A stretch of DNA of 64,000 nt from Iodidimonas muriae (lineage in GTDB: Bacteria; Pseudomonadota; Alphaproteobacteria; Sphingomonadales; Rhodothalassiaceae): assembly GCF_014647255.1 (NCBI RefSeq), contig NZ_BMOV01000008.1:1-64000 (forward strand). Reading direction: 5' to 3'. The notes under the pieces are model-generated. The model worked only from the letters and a program-made list of their open reading frames with translations, did no database searches and was not told the origin of the DNA. Below, in pieces: positions 7,890-17,535 of this stretch. Each line of letters starts with the position of its first letter. Position 1 is the stretch's first letter. The position numbers were made by a program, and so were the translations under genes.

Positions 7890-9446
7890 TTAATTGTTGT
7901 AAAGCATAGCGGGAAGCCAGGTGGCCAATTCCGGGATCAGGGCCAAAAGCAATAAGCCGATGATCTGGATAGCGACAAAGGGCAATGCCCCGCGGTAAAT
8001 TTCACCGGTCTTGACGGAATCGGGGGCCACACCGCGCAGATAGAATAAGGCAAATCCAAAGGGCGGCGTGAGAAAACTGGTTTGCAAATTCATGGCCATC
8101 ATAACCCCCAGCCATACCGGATCTACCCCCATGACAAACAGCACAGGGGCAACGATGGGCACCACCACAAAGGTGATTTCAATGAAATCGAGGAAGAAGC
8201 CAAGGACGAACATCACCAGCATAACGGTGATCAGGGCACCTGTGGTCCCACCGGGCAGATTGGCCAAGGCGGCTTCAATGCTGTGATCGCCTCCCAAACC
8301 GCGAAACACCAGGGAAAACAACGCAGCGCCCACCAAAATGGTGTAAATCATCACCGTCACCCGAACGGTGGACTGCATCACAGGGGCCAAAATTTTGGCT
8401 TTCCACAAGCGCCATAGGGCCAAAAGCAGGCCAAATCCGGCAATGGCACACAGCCCAAAAGCAAAGATCAGGGGCATGCCTTGGGTGGCGGGGCCAATTA
8501 GAGCGCTTTGCCCCAATACCAAAATCAGGGCGGCGATGGCGGAAATCAAGGGCCAGTTCCGGCCAGATCCAAGGCGGGCGGCCCCAAGGAAAATTGCTCC
8601 CACAGCGCCGAGGGACGCCGCTTCGGTGGGGGTAGCAATGCCGCCAAGAATAGAGCCAAGCACAGCAATGATCAGAAGAACCGGTGGCAACAAGGCACCC
8701 AAAAGACGCCCGACCATTTGGCGATTGAACAGCTCACCATCGGCAGGCGGCATGGCAGGGCTGGATTTGGGACGAAAAACCGCCTGTGCGATCAGATAGA
8801 GCAAATAAAGACCAACCAGCCCCAAGCCGGGCAATAAAGCCCCTGCAAACAACTCTCCCACAGAGACGGCATCGGGCGCGGTGATGCCCATATCCCTTTG
8901 TGCCTCTTGATAGGCAGAGGACAGCACATCACCAAGCAAAATCAAAACGATTGAAGGCGGAATGATCTGTCCCAATGTGCCCGCCGCAGCGATGGACCCG
9001 GTGGCAAGGGCGGGATCATAGCCGCGCTTGAGCATCACCGGCAGCGACATCATTCCCATGGTGACAACCGTGGCCCCCACAATGCCGGTGGAGGCCGCCA
9101 AGAGCGCGCCCACAATCATCACCGAAAAGCCCAGTCCGCCGCGCACCGGCCCAAAAAGCCGTCCCATGGAATCCAGCAAATCTTCTGCCACGCGCGATTT
9201 TTCCAGCATCACGCCCATGGCGATGAACAAAGGCACCGCCAACAACAACTCGTTCTGGATCAGGCCATAGATGCGGTCCGGCATCAACAAGATGAAGCCC
9301 GGTTCCAAAAGCCCGAACACAAGGCCGATGACCGCAAAAACCAGCGCCACGCCCCCCAGCACAAAGGCGACGGGAAAGCCGGTAAGCAAAAAGCCGAGCA
9401 GGGCCAGAAACATAAAGCCGACAAGGGCGGTACCGGCGTTGCTCAT
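7890..9446 (-). CDS. dctM: TRAP transporter large permease subunit (DctM)
   Basis: This is the membrane subunit that carries out sodium-driven uptake in a tripartite ATP-independent periplasmic transporter. The 518 residues are almost entirely hydrophobic helices. The DctM hallmarks are GFPVAFVLGGVALVF near the N-terminus, STGIVGATVVTMGMMSLP in the middle, and DFIEITFVVVPIVAPVL with NLQTSFLTPPFGFALFYLRG near the end. It is longer than the common 425-residue form because of two or three extra helices in the middle, as in other long DctM proteins of this subfamily. The start overlaps the dctQ stop by four bases (ATGA), so the three TRAP genes form one coupled operon. Confidence 0.93.
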   Translation of the reverse strand: MSNAGTALVGFMFLALLGFLLTGFPVAFVLGGVALVFAVIGLVFGLLEPGFILLMPDRIYGLIQNELLLAVPLFIAMGVMLEKSRVAEDLLDSMGRLFGPVRGGLGFSVMIVGALLAASTGIVGATVVTMGMMSLPVMLKRGYDPALATGSIAAAGTLGQIIPPSIVLILLGDVLSSAYQEAQRDMGITAPDAVSVGELFAGALLPGLGLVGLYLLYLIAQAVFRPKSSPAMPPADGELFNRQMVGRLLGALLPPVLLIIAVLGSILGGIATPTEAASLGAVGAIFLGAARLGSGRNWPLISAIAALILVLGQSALIGPATQGMPLIFAFGLCAIAGFGLLLALWRLWKAKILAPVMQSTVRVTVMIYTILVGAALFSLVFRGLGGDHSIEAALANLPGGTTGALITVMLVMFVLGFFLDFIEITFVVVPIVAPVLFVMGVDPVWLGVMMAMNLQTSFLTPPFGFALFYLRGVAPDSVKTGEIYRGALPFVAIQIIGLLLLALIPELATWLPAMLYNN

Positions 9447-9982
9447 AGGGTGGCCTTTTTGTCATCAAACAGGTGCAGGCCCGCCCGCAAAATCAAGGCA
9501 ATGCTTTGTAGGCTCAGGGTGGTGGCAAACATCAGGATCAGAGCTTTTTTAAGATACACAAAGGGCAGCCCGCCAGTTTCCAAAGACCCTTCATTACTGA
9601 TGATGCTTTCAAAAACATAAGGAAGGCCGGCCCACCAGATAAGAAACAGGAAAGGCATCAGAAAGATAAAGCTGCCCAGAAAATCCACCCATGAACGGGC
9701 GACGGGGTCGGCTGTCCGATAGAACAGATCTACCCGCACATGATCTTCATGCAAAAGCGCATAGCCCGCACCGCCAAGAAAAATCAGGGCATTGATATAA
9801 AGGCGTGATTCCTGAAGCCAGATAGAGCCTTGTGCAAAAACAGCGGTGCTTAGAACCAATATGAATTGCACCAGAACCAAAGCCAGCGCCGCCCAGCCCA
9901 AAGCATGACCGATGGCTTCATTGAAACGGTCAAGCAACCTGATGACGGCATGGAGCCGGGGATATGGTTCTTTTCTGGTCAT
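9443..9982 (-). CDS. dctQ: TRAP transporter small permease subunit (DctQ)
   Basis: The 179-residue protein has four predicted membrane helices, and the DctQ-type sequence WLQESRLYINALIFLGGAGYA followed by DHVRVDLFY. It is the small membrane partner of DctM in the inner membrane. It overlaps both neighbours by four bases (dctP stop and dctM start), so the stoichiometry is likely set by translational coupling. Confidence 0.9.
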   Translation of the reverse strand: MTRKEPYPRLHAVIRLLDRFNEAIGHALGWAALALVLVQFILVLSTAVFAQGSIWLQESRLYINALIFLGGAGYALLHEDHVRVDLFYRTADPVARSWVDFLGSFIFLMPFLFLIWWAGLPYVFESIISNEGSLETGGLPFVYLKKALILMFATTLSLQSIALILRAGLHLFDDKKATL

Positions 9983-11142
9983 CTATTGGTGGAAAAAGCA
10001 CGGGCGGCGGCAAAGGCTTGTTCGGAAATTTCTCCCCAGCGCGCCCCTCTGCGCCGGGCGGTTTTGAAGCTGTCATAAACCTCTGCGGTGAAGGAATCAG
10101 AGGCGGCCACTTCGGCCAAGACCTGTTCGCTGATTTCGGCCATTCGCTTTAAAACGGGATCGGAAAAGCGGCGTAATTTGACATCGGTTGTTTCAATCAA
10201 CCGTTCCAAAGCCATCGCGTTGTTATGTTCGAATTCCGACCGCATGGTCAGGGATTCTGCCGTTGCAGACTCCTGGATGATCGCCCGTTCCCGATCGTCC
10301 AGATCATTCCATAATGATAGATTGACCCCCATGGATAATGTGGTTCCGGGTTCGTGGATGCCGGGATAATAATAGGATTTGGCGATGGTGTGGAAGGCAA
10401 AGGCCATATCGTTCCACGGGCCAACCCATTCCGTTGCATCGATGTTGCCCTGATCCAATGCCTGGAACAGTTCACCACCCGCCTTGGTGACGGGGGTGGC
10501 GCCCAGACGTTGCATCACTTCACCGCCCAGCCCCGGCATCCGGATGCGCAAGCCGCGGAAATCTTCCAGAGTATCGACGGGGCGCTTGAACCAGCCGCCC
10601 ATTTGCACGCCGGTATTCCCGGCAATGAATGGCTTGATATTGAACCGCGCCGAGAGGCGATCCCACAAGGCTTGCCCGCCGCCAAAACGGATCCATGCTT
10701 CCATCTCGCTGGCGGTCAGCCCCATGGGAACGGCGGCGAAAAAATTGAAGGCCGGCGAGCGGCCCTGCCAATAATATTCCGCGCCATGATAAAGATCCGC
10801 TTTGCCTTGGCTTACCGCATCAAAGGCCGACAGGGCCGGGACCAATTCCCCCGCAGCATAAACCTGCACCGCCAATGTGCCGCCCGAAACATCGCTGATA
10901 CGTTGGGCTAGCCGCGCAGCTCCGGTACCAAGGCCGGGGAAATTCTTGGGCCATGTGGTGACCATACGCAAGGTGCGGGATGCCTGACCGAGAAGGGCAG
11001 GGCCCGAGCGGCTGATGTTTTTGGATTGTCCGGACAAGACCAGTCCGGCCGCCAAGCCCGCACCTGTGGCCGCAGCGCCCAAGCCTGCCGCCGATTTAAG
11101 CGCCGTGCGGCGGTTTATGCCTTTGTTTGCAGAATCACCCAT
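9979..11142 (-). CDS. TRAP transporter substrate-binding protein, 2-oxoacid (TakP-like) type
   Basis: This periplasmic protein delivers substrate to DctQM. The N-terminus has a twin-arginine-type signal (NRRTALKSAAGLGAAATG followed by a hydrophobic stretch), so export in folded form by Tat is likely. The mature part begins near TLRMVTTWPKNFPGLGTGA, and the binding site region has ATEWVGPWNDMAFAFHTIAK. Both resemble Rhodobacter TakP, which binds 2-oxo acids with sodium. The exact ligand is inferred from this similarity only. ATG 11142 is preferred to the preceding in-frame TTG. The operon order P-Q-M is the normal one. Confidence 0.88.
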   Translation of the reverse strand: MGDSANKGINRRTALKSAAGLGAAATGAGLAAGLVLSGQSKNISRSGPALLGQASRTLRMVTTWPKNFPGLGTGAARLAQRISDVSGGTLAVQVYAAGELVPALSAFDAVSQGKADLYHGAEYYWQGRSPAFNFFAAVPMGLTASEMEAWIRFGGGQALWDRLSARFNIKPFIAGNTGVQMGGWFKRPVDTLEDFRGLRIRMPGLGGEVMQRLGATPVTKAGGELFQALDQGNIDATEWVGPWNDMAFAFHTIAKSYYYPGIHEPGTTLSMGVNLSLWNDLDDRERAIIQESATAESLTMRSEFEHNNAMALERLIETTDVKLRRFSDPVLKRMAEISEQVLAEVAASDSFTAEVYDSFKTARRRGARWGEISEQAFAAARAFSTNR

Positions 11143-11250
11143 CAAAAAAGTTGCGCCCCTATGCTGGCAAAAACAGATTTGACTATAAGCAGGTGAGCGT
11201 CGGGTGCAAGGGATGTGAAAGGCCGTTCAAGACAGAAAAGTCTTGTCCTG

Positions 11251-11997
11251 TCACATGGATTTCCAGCCTTCCGCCCCCAGTTTTTCAAGGGGATGGAACG
11301 CGCATTTATAGGCCATTTTCGGGCTTTTTTCGATCCAGTAGCCCAGATACACATTACGAAGACCGCGCCTTTTCGCGCGCTGGATATGATCGAGAATGAT
11401 AAAGGTGCCAAGGGACCGGCGGGCCATATCGGTGTTGAAAAAGCTGTAAACCATCGACAGGCCATCGGACAAAATATCGGTCAGAGCCACGCCAACCAGC
11501 TGTCCGCGATTTTCGGTGTTTTCAGGATCATCTGCTTTGGGCGGAAGGCGGTATTCCACCAGCATGGTTTCGATGGGGCTGTTTTCTACCATTTCGGCAA
11601 ATTCCTGCTGATCCATAGACGCCATGCCGCCATCCCCGTGCCGGTCTTGTAGATAGGTTTTCAAAAGCTGGAATTGTTCGTCGGTGATTTTGGCCGGTTC
11701 TTCGAACATCTGAAGATCCGCATTGCGGTTTCTGGTGCGGCGCATGCTTTTGGATGGAAGAAACGCATTGGCTACAACCCGAACGGAAATGCAGGCATTG
11801 CAATGATCGCAGGCCGGACGATAGACCACGGACTGGCTGCGGCGAAACCCCACCCTCGACAGGGCTTCATTCAGGGCGTGGGCGTTCGTTCCGGAGAGTT
11901 CGGTGAAGACTTTTCGTTCTTCATGGCCGTCCAGATACGGGCAGGGCGATGATGCCGTTACGTAAAAGCGGGGGAACTGCATGGACTGGTCGGTCAT
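11251..11997 (-). CDS. bpt: aspartate/glutamate leucyltransferase
   Basis: Bpt moves leucine from Leu-tRNA onto N-terminal Asp or Glu of proteins, marking them for ClpS-ClpAP degradation in the bacterial N-end rule. The 248-residue protein shows the N-terminal cysteine region SSPCPYLDG and the conserved RPACDHCNACISVRV, and later the GNAT-like core with SMVYSFFNTDMARRSLGTF and YLGYWIEKSPKMAYK. The length is standard. A GGGAG ribosome site lies 6 bases before the ATG. It is transcribed in the same direction as the SLC13 gene upstream, with only 33 bases between, and they could share a transcript. Confidence 0.93.
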   Translation of the reverse strand: MTDQSMQFPRFYVTASSPCPYLDGHEERKVFTELSGTNAHALNEALSRVGFRRSQSVVYRPACDHCNACISVRVVANAFLPSKSMRRTRNRNADLQMFEEPAKITDEQFQLLKTYLQDRHGDGGMASMDQQEFAEMVENSPIETMLVEYRLPPKADDPENTENRGQLVGVALTDILSDGLSMVYSFFNTDMARRSLGTFIILDHIQRAKRRGLRNVYLGYWIEKSPKMAYKCAFHPLEKLGAEGWKSM

Positions 11998-12030
11998 GAA
12001 TGCTCCCTTTTGCCGGACGAGGACACAGGA

Positions 12031-13887
12031 TCAAAAGCCATAATAGAATGCCGCAATGGCGGTGAAGGTCAACCACATGATCACGGTCAGCGGCAGGCCC
12101 GCCCTTACGAAATCCAGAAAACGATAATGCCCCGGTCCCATCACCAGCAGATTGGTTTGATAGCCAAAGGGGGTGGCAAAAGAGCATTTCGACGCGAAAA
12201 TCAGGGCAATCACAAAGACTTCCGGCTCCACACCAATGCGCTGTGCCACGGAAATGGCGATGGGGGTGAACAATACCGCTGTGGCATTGTTCGACAAAAC
12301 GTTGGTCAAGACCGCCACCAGCAGGAAAAAGCCGGAAATCACCACCAGCGCCGAGGCATCACCCAAAAGCGCAATGACAGTATCGGCGATAAAATTTGCC
12401 CCGCCGGTCACCGCCATCGCATGGCCCATGGCAAGGGCTGCGGCGATGATCATGATGATTTTTTGATCGATGGCTCTGGAGGCTTGCCGTATATTGATAC
12501 AGCTTGACCCGATCATGGCCAGCGCCCCGCCCATTGCTGCTACGGCGATCGGCAGAATACCGAATGCGGCCAGCGCAATGGTTATGGCAAAGATGGCAAT
12601 GGCCACGCCGCTATTGCGTTCGGCAGGGAAATCCGAGGCAGACCATTCCAGCAACAAAAGATCGCGGTTGCCGCGCAAAGCATGAATGTCGTTCCGACTG
12701 CCGAGCAAAAGCAAAACATCGCCCGGCTCCAACACCAATTGCGCCGTATGCGACCGGATCATCCGCGATCGTCTCTGGATGCCAAGAACAACGCAATTGG
12801 TCAAAGAGCGAAATCCCACCTGTTCCAGCGTACGGCCTTGCAACCGCGAGGCCGGGGCGATCATCACTTCGGCCATCATGCTTTCCCGACCGGGCAACGG
12901 TCCTTCGCCACTATCGGAAGCACCGCCCACGCCGCCGGTATGCCACGCCCCGCTTAAAAGCTCTGGCGATTTCAGCATCATCTGGGTCAGGCTTTGTCGA
13001 GTGGCCGCCGCCACCAGCGTATCGCCAGCCAATAAGGACATATCGTGAAAGGGCGGCAACAGCACTTCATCATCGCGGCGGATGCAGCGGATGGTCACAT
13101 CGGTCAGGCCGGGGAACAGGCCGGAGGTGGCCTTCAGCCCTTCCAGTGCGCCGCCATAGGTGACTTCCAATTGCACCAGAAATTGCTTGGAGGACCCGCC
13201 GAATTGCGAGGACATGGTGGCTCTGTCTGTCAGCAAACGGGGCGCGATGAAGGCCACATAAATAAAGCCGACAACCCCAAGCATCAGGCCGGGAAGAAAG
13301 ATGGTGAAAAAGCCCAGATTTTCTCCGGTGATATGGGCATAGCTGCTGGCCACCAACAGGTTGGCGCTGGAGCCGATAAGGGTGAGATTGCCGCCCAGAA
13401 TGGCTGCATAGGAAAGCGGGATCATCACCCGGCTGGGGTTCATGTTCATCTTGCCGGCAAGGGCATTCAGGATGGGGATGAAAATGGCCACCACCGGCGT
13501 GTTGTTCAAAAAGCCGGAAAACAGCAAGACAATAGCCAGAACACTAAACAGGACCAAACGCGGTGAAGATGTCGCGGGCCCCACCAATCGGCGCACCGGT
13601 TCATCCAATGCGCCTGAAACCACCAATGCCTGCCCCATGACCAAAAGGCTGAGAATGGCCATCAGGGCGGGGTCGGCAAATCCGGCGATCAAGGCTTTGA
13701 CAGAGCCAGCCTGGTCGCCGGATGCGGGATCGGCAATCGGGAAAATCTGGAACACGATCAGCAAGGCGACAATGATCGCCAGCGATGACAGTTCCATGGA
13801 AATTCGATCAATGGCGTAAAGCACCATGCCGAAGGCGATCACCGCAAAGGTGATCCACATTTGTATGGATGGATCGGCTGCGATCAT
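12031..13887 (-). CDS. SLC13-family anion permease with TrkA-C domains
   Basis: The 618-residue protein is a divalent-anion/sodium symporter-type permease. Hydrophobic helices at both ends flank a central soluble part (about residues 210-400) that holds two RCK_C/TrkA-C-like regulatory domains. The second reads VMIAPASRLQGRTLEQVGFR. The transport domain has GFLNNTPVVAIFIPILNAL and its repeat NVLSNNATAVLFTPIAISVA, the asparagine/threonine motifs of sodium and substrate binding. Substrates in this family are sulfate, phosphate, or di- and tricarboxylates; the sequence alone does not decide which. The start lacks a strong ribosome site. Confidence 0.9.
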   Translation of the reverse strand: MIAADPSIQMWITFAVIAFGMVLYAIDRISMELSSLAIIVALLIVFQIFPIADPASGDQAGSVKALIAGFADPALMAILSLLVMGQALVVSGALDEPVRRLVGPATSSPRLVLFSVLAIVLLFSGFLNNTPVVAIFIPILNALAGKMNMNPSRVMIPLSYAAILGGNLTLIGSSANLLVASSYAHITGENLGFFTIFLPGLMLGVVGFIYVAFIAPRLLTDRATMSSQFGGSSKQFLVQLEVTYGGALEGLKATSGLFPGLTDVTIRCIRRDDEVLLPPFHDMSLLAGDTLVAAATRQSLTQMMLKSPELLSGAWHTGGVGGASDSGEGPLPGRESMMAEVMIAPASRLQGRTLEQVGFRSLTNCVVLGIQRRSRMIRSHTAQLVLEPGDVLLLLGSRNDIHALRGNRDLLLLEWSASDFPAERNSGVAIAIFAITIALAAFGILPIAVAAMGGALAMIGSSCINIRQASRAIDQKIIMIIAAALAMGHAMAVTGGANFIADTVIALLGDASALVVISGFFLLVAVLTNVLSNNATAVLFTPIAISVAQRIGVEPEVFVIALIFASKCSFATPFGYQTNLLVMGPGHYRFLDFVRAGLPLTVIMWLTFTAIAAFYYGF

Positions 13888-13994
13888 AAGACGAAAAAAG
13901 GCTCCCCGTTTTTGCCCTCAAGAAAGGCAGACGCACAGTATAGCGTCACAACGGGCTGGCACCAGAGAGTTGTTTTTAAGGGAGGGGCAAGTTT

Positions 13995-14900
13995 TTAACG
14001 ACCACCACTGGCTCTGGGGGAAACCACAGGGGCTTCGCGGAGCACCAAAATGGTGATGCGACGATTTTCCGCACGAAACGTGTCTGTTGGATAGAGCGGT
14101 TCCGTTGCGGCTTTTCCGGTGACTTCGGAAAACCGATCAGAGCTGACACCGGTGCGCGATAGCACCCGCCGTGCGGAATTGGCACGGTCGGCGGATAATT
14201 CCCAGTTGGTGTAATCGCTGCCCGCGCCATATGTCCCGCCATCGGTATGGCCCATAATGGCAATGCGGTTGGGCAAGGTGGACACAATGGCCCCGATTTC
14301 CCGTATCAGGCGCTGGGCATAGCCAAACAGATCCGCGGTGCTATCGCGGAACATGGACCGGCCATCCTTGTCGGTGATCTGGATTCGCACGCCTTCCGGT
14401 GTTTGTTCGATCAATACCTGGTCTTTATGCTGGGCCAGTTCGGGGGAATCCTGAATGGCTTGGCGCAGGGTTTCTTCCAGGGCATTCATCGCCCCGTCTT
14501 GCAGTTTATCTGCAAAATCTGCCTTGGGCGTTTCGGAGCTGTCTTCTGCTTGCGATTGGTCGTCCGCATCGGTTTGCGCCGAAGGCGGCGGCCCTTGGAT
14601 CTGGGTGATGGATGAACTGGCATCTAAAGCGCCCTGAGATCCAATGACCGTGCCAGCCAAAGGCTTACCGGAGCCGGAGGTGCCGCTCACGCTGGCAGAG
14701 GAGGGCGAAAAATAGTCCGCCAACCCCTCGAGCGTTTCCTTATCAGACACATTGAGCAGCCATAAAAGCATGAAAAAGGCCATCATTGCCGTGACGAAAT
14801 CCGCATAGGCGACTTTCCATGCCCCCCCATGATGACCGCCGCCGCCCCCTTTCTTGACCTTTTTGATCACGATGGGTCTTTGATCGTCTTTTTTCGCCAC
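13995..14900 (-). CDS. motB: flagellar motor protein MotB
   Basis: MotB anchors the stator to peptidoglycan and supplies the proton-carrying aspartate. The protein starts with the basic stretch VIKKVKKGGGGGHHGGAWK, then one membrane helix with AYADFVTAMMAFFMLLWLL, whose Asp is the E. coli Asp32 equivalent. A Ser/Gly-rich linker and an OmpA-like peptidoglycan-binding domain (GHTDGGTYGAGSDYTNWELS, RANSARRVL) follow. GTG 14900 is chosen because GGAG lies 6 bases upstream and it yields AKKDDQRP, the normal MotB beginning; an upstream GTG at 14918 is possible. Its partner motA is 13 kb away on the opposite strand, so the two must be co-regulated in trans. Confidence 0.93.
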   Translation of the reverse strand: MAKKDDQRPIVIKKVKKGGGGGHHGGAWKVAYADFVTAMMAFFMLLWLLNVSDKETLEGLADYFSPSSASVSGTSGSGKPLAGTVIGSQGALDASSSITQIQGPPPSAQTDADDQSQAEDSSETPKADFADKLQDGAMNALEETLRQAIQDSPELAQHKDQVLIEQTPEGVRIQITDKDGRSMFRDSTADLFGYAQRLIREIGAIVSTLPNRIAIMGHTDGGTYGAGSDYTNWELSADRANSARRVLSRTGVSSDRFSEVTGKAATEPLYPTDTFRAENRRITILVLREAPVVSPRASGGR

Positions 14901-14979
14901 GAAATGCTCCGCCAACACTGCTCACGAAGCGCAAGCATCCGCCTTTAGCCTTAATATTCCCTTTATGATCAAGGGGCGG

Positions 14980-17412
14980 TCACGGCAAAGCCCCGCCCGT
15001 TTCACCGGAAGATTGCCGCTTCAAAACCAGCTTGTCGCCCGATTGATATGTTTCGGGATTTGTTGAAATTTCGACGAAATCCCCATGAAGCCATTTGTCC
15101 ATCATGTCGGAATAATGCTTTGAAAAGGGAATGCCCGATTGTCCGGTGGGAATGATGTAGGACGAGCGATCCAGATCGGCCAGATCATAAACCACCCGAT
15201 AGCTGGGGCCATGGGTGAAGCCATAGGGATCAGGGGCCGAAAAGCTCGGTCCGGCCACATTCACCGTATAGGTACCGCCCGGCGCCGGCGTGGATGTTTC
15301 GAAAAACCGGGCAAGAACCGGCACCTGGGAGAAGGGGCGGTGTTCCTGCACGCCCCGATGAAGGCTGCCCCATTGCCAGTCGCGCCATGATCTGGGGGTG
15401 CGATCCAGCCGCGATGAAAGATCCTCAAGGGCATCGTTAAAGGCCAGATGCACCCTGTCTGCGCAGCTTTCATCATCTGATGTACCGATATCATCACACC
15501 AATTTGCCTTGGTGGTGCCTAGCAAGGCCATCTTCAGGAAATCCACTTTCGCCCCCCAATAGCGGTCGAACTTGTCGCCCAATTCGTCGGCATAGAGTCG
15601 TTTGGCCAGAGCACGGTGCCATGCGGTGAAAATCATGGGTTCGGGTCGGTCGGCGGCCATCTCGAAATCCCATGCACCCAAGGCGTCCAGAATATCCTTT
15701 TGTGTTTCATCCAACGCTTTTTGCTCTTGGTCCATAAGGCCCAGCATCAGGGGCAGAAGATCGGCAGCAACGGTGGATTTCACATCCATCTGGATGCGGG
15801 CCATGCTGGCTTTGTCATGAGGGCCGGTGTCGGCGATCAGTTCACGGATGCGGTCGCCGCGATAGGGAAGCGCCCAACCGCTGGTAAGAAAATGCGGATA
15901 ATCCGGTCCGACGATTTTTTCATTGGCGGTAACGATCACGCCATTGGCGGGATTTTCACGCTCGGGCATGTCCTCATAAGGGATCGTGCTTTCCCAGTCA
16001 TAATCAGCCTTCCAGCCCGGTGCGGGTACCAGACCATGGGTGTCGTTTTTTGCCCCGCGGATGGGCACACGCCCCGGTGCATAATATCCGATATTCCCGT
16101 CGATATCCGCATATACAATATTCTGGGCCGGTGCCGTATAAAGACGGAGGGCGGTTTTGAACTGCTCATAATTCTTTACGCTGGAAAGGGTCGCCGCAGC
16201 GCTCCCCGAAGTGTCCTCTTCATCCAGCGCGGTCCAACGCAAAGCCAGCACGGCGTTTTTTGGCATTTTTTCTGCCAGATCGGCGCGGCCATCGGAAATC
16301 ACCGGTCCGTGGCGTGTTTCGCGGACAAGAATGGCTTTCGGTTCGGCATCTTTGATATGGATGGTTTCTTCCCGGGTGATGAAGGGGGCCGGGCCGTCCG
16401 GGGTCAGATAGGCGGTGCCGTCATCCACCAGCTTTTCCACATATAAATCCTGCACATCCGGATTGACATTGGTGAAGCCCCAGGCGATCCGGTCATTGCG
16501 CCCCAAAATCACAAAGGGAATGCCGGGCATGGTGGCCCCGATCACATTTTCTCCGCCGATATTCATATGGGCCAGATACCAAAGAGACGGTGTGGTCAGG
16601 CCCAGATGCGGATCATTGGCCAGCAAAGGCATGCCGGTTTTGCTGTGATCGCCGGAAATAACCCAATTATTGGACCCCAGCCCTCTGGGCTTTCCGATAT
16701 CCGTTTGCGCGGTTTTAATATGGGCAAGGTCCAACCCATCATAAAGTGTGTCCAGATCGGGCAGGGGGAGGGCTTCTTCACCGGGATAGGGCGGGAAGAA
16801 ATCCATAAGCTGGTCGGTATCAAGGCGGCTGGCCAGATCAAGGCGGGCCAGCTCGCTCCAATAATTACCGCCCAGATCAAGCGCCATCACCTTGAGCCAG
16901 CTCAAGCTGTCAATGGGTGTCCAGGGCTCCGGCTCTGTGCCTGTAAGCAGGAATTCCGGCGGCAGCGCCCCTTTGCGGCTGTTCAAAAAGGCATTCACGC
17001 CATTGGAATAGGAAACCATCCCGGCGCGGGCTTGTGGTGTTTGATGAGCCCATGCTTTTCGCGCCCGGTCGTAAAGCGATAAGGTGCGCAGGAAGACATC
17101 GGTGGAAAGGGTGGCTTCTCCGGCGATTTCAGACAAGCGTCCGGCGGCAATGCGGCGGTGCATGCTCATTTGCCATAGCCGATCCTGTGCATGGGCATAG
17201 CCCAAGGCAAAGAACGCATCTTCGGGCGTTTGCGCAACAATATGTGGTACGCCGTGGCGGTCGCGGGTGATGCTGACCTCGGCCTTAAGCCCCTCCAAGG
17301 TGACCGTGCCCGATATTTGGGGCAATGCACTTCTAAGATAAACCCAGCCAAAAATCGCACATAGAATGGCCAAAATACCAATGGCGGCGGCTATTTTCCC
17401 TATCAGTCGCAT
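14980..17412 (-). CDS. penicillin acylase family protein (Ntn hydrolase)
   Basis: The 810-residue precursor has a signal or anchor helix (IGKIAAAIGILAILCAIFGW) and the penicillin acylase fold. It should cleave itself before Ser at about residue 247, in the motif LGSNNWVISGDHSKTG, to give alpha and beta chains with an N-terminal nucleophile. DPHLGLTTPSLWYLAHM and GITNVNPDVQDLY-like blocks (here GFTNVNPDVQDLYVEK) follow. Members hydrolyse beta-lactam side chains, acyl-homoserine lactones (PvdQ, QuiP) or other amides. No luxI/luxR genes are in view, so the substrate is open. ATG 17412 has an excellent GGGAGG ribosome site. It is divergent from the next dehydrogenase gene. Confidence 0.9.
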   Translation of the reverse strand: MRLIGKIAAAIGILAILCAIFGWVYLRSALPQISGTVTLEGLKAEVSITRDRHGVPHIVAQTPEDAFFALGYAHAQDRLWQMSMHRRIAAGRLSEIAGEATLSTDVFLRTLSLYDRARKAWAHQTPQARAGMVSYSNGVNAFLNSRKGALPPEFLLTGTEPEPWTPIDSLSWLKVMALDLGGNYWSELARLDLASRLDTDQLMDFFPPYPGEEALPLPDLDTLYDGLDLAHIKTAQTDIGKPRGLGSNNWVISGDHSKTGMPLLANDPHLGLTTPSLWYLAHMNIGGENVIGATMPGIPFVILGRNDRIAWGFTNVNPDVQDLYVEKLVDDGTAYLTPDGPAPFITREETIHIKDAEPKAILVRETRHGPVISDGRADLAEKMPKNAVLALRWTALDEEDTSGSAAATLSSVKNYEQFKTALRLYTAPAQNIVYADIDGNIGYYAPGRVPIRGAKNDTHGLVPAPGWKADYDWESTIPYEDMPERENPANGVIVTANEKIVGPDYPHFLTSGWALPYRGDRIRELIADTGPHDKASMARIQMDVKSTVAADLLPLMLGLMDQEQKALDETQKDILDALGAWDFEMAADRPEPMIFTAWHRALAKRLYADELGDKFDRYWGAKVDFLKMALLGTTKANWCDDIGTSDDESCADRVHLAFNDALEDLSSRLDRTPRSWRDWQWGSLHRGVQEHRPFSQVPVLARFFETSTPAPGGTYTVNVAGPSFSAPDPYGFTHGPSYRVVYDLADLDRSSYIIPTGQSGIPFSKHYSDMMDKWLHGDFVEISTNPETYQSGDKLVLKRQSSGETGGALP

Positions 17413-17535
17413 GGTCTTTCCTCCCCGGTCTCTTGCTTTTTGCCCCTCACGGGTCTGGACAGTATGTGTCACAGCCCGTTAGCCTGCGCCGATCCGATTA
17501 TGCTGTGCAACCAGCTTTAACCGAATGGCAAACTG

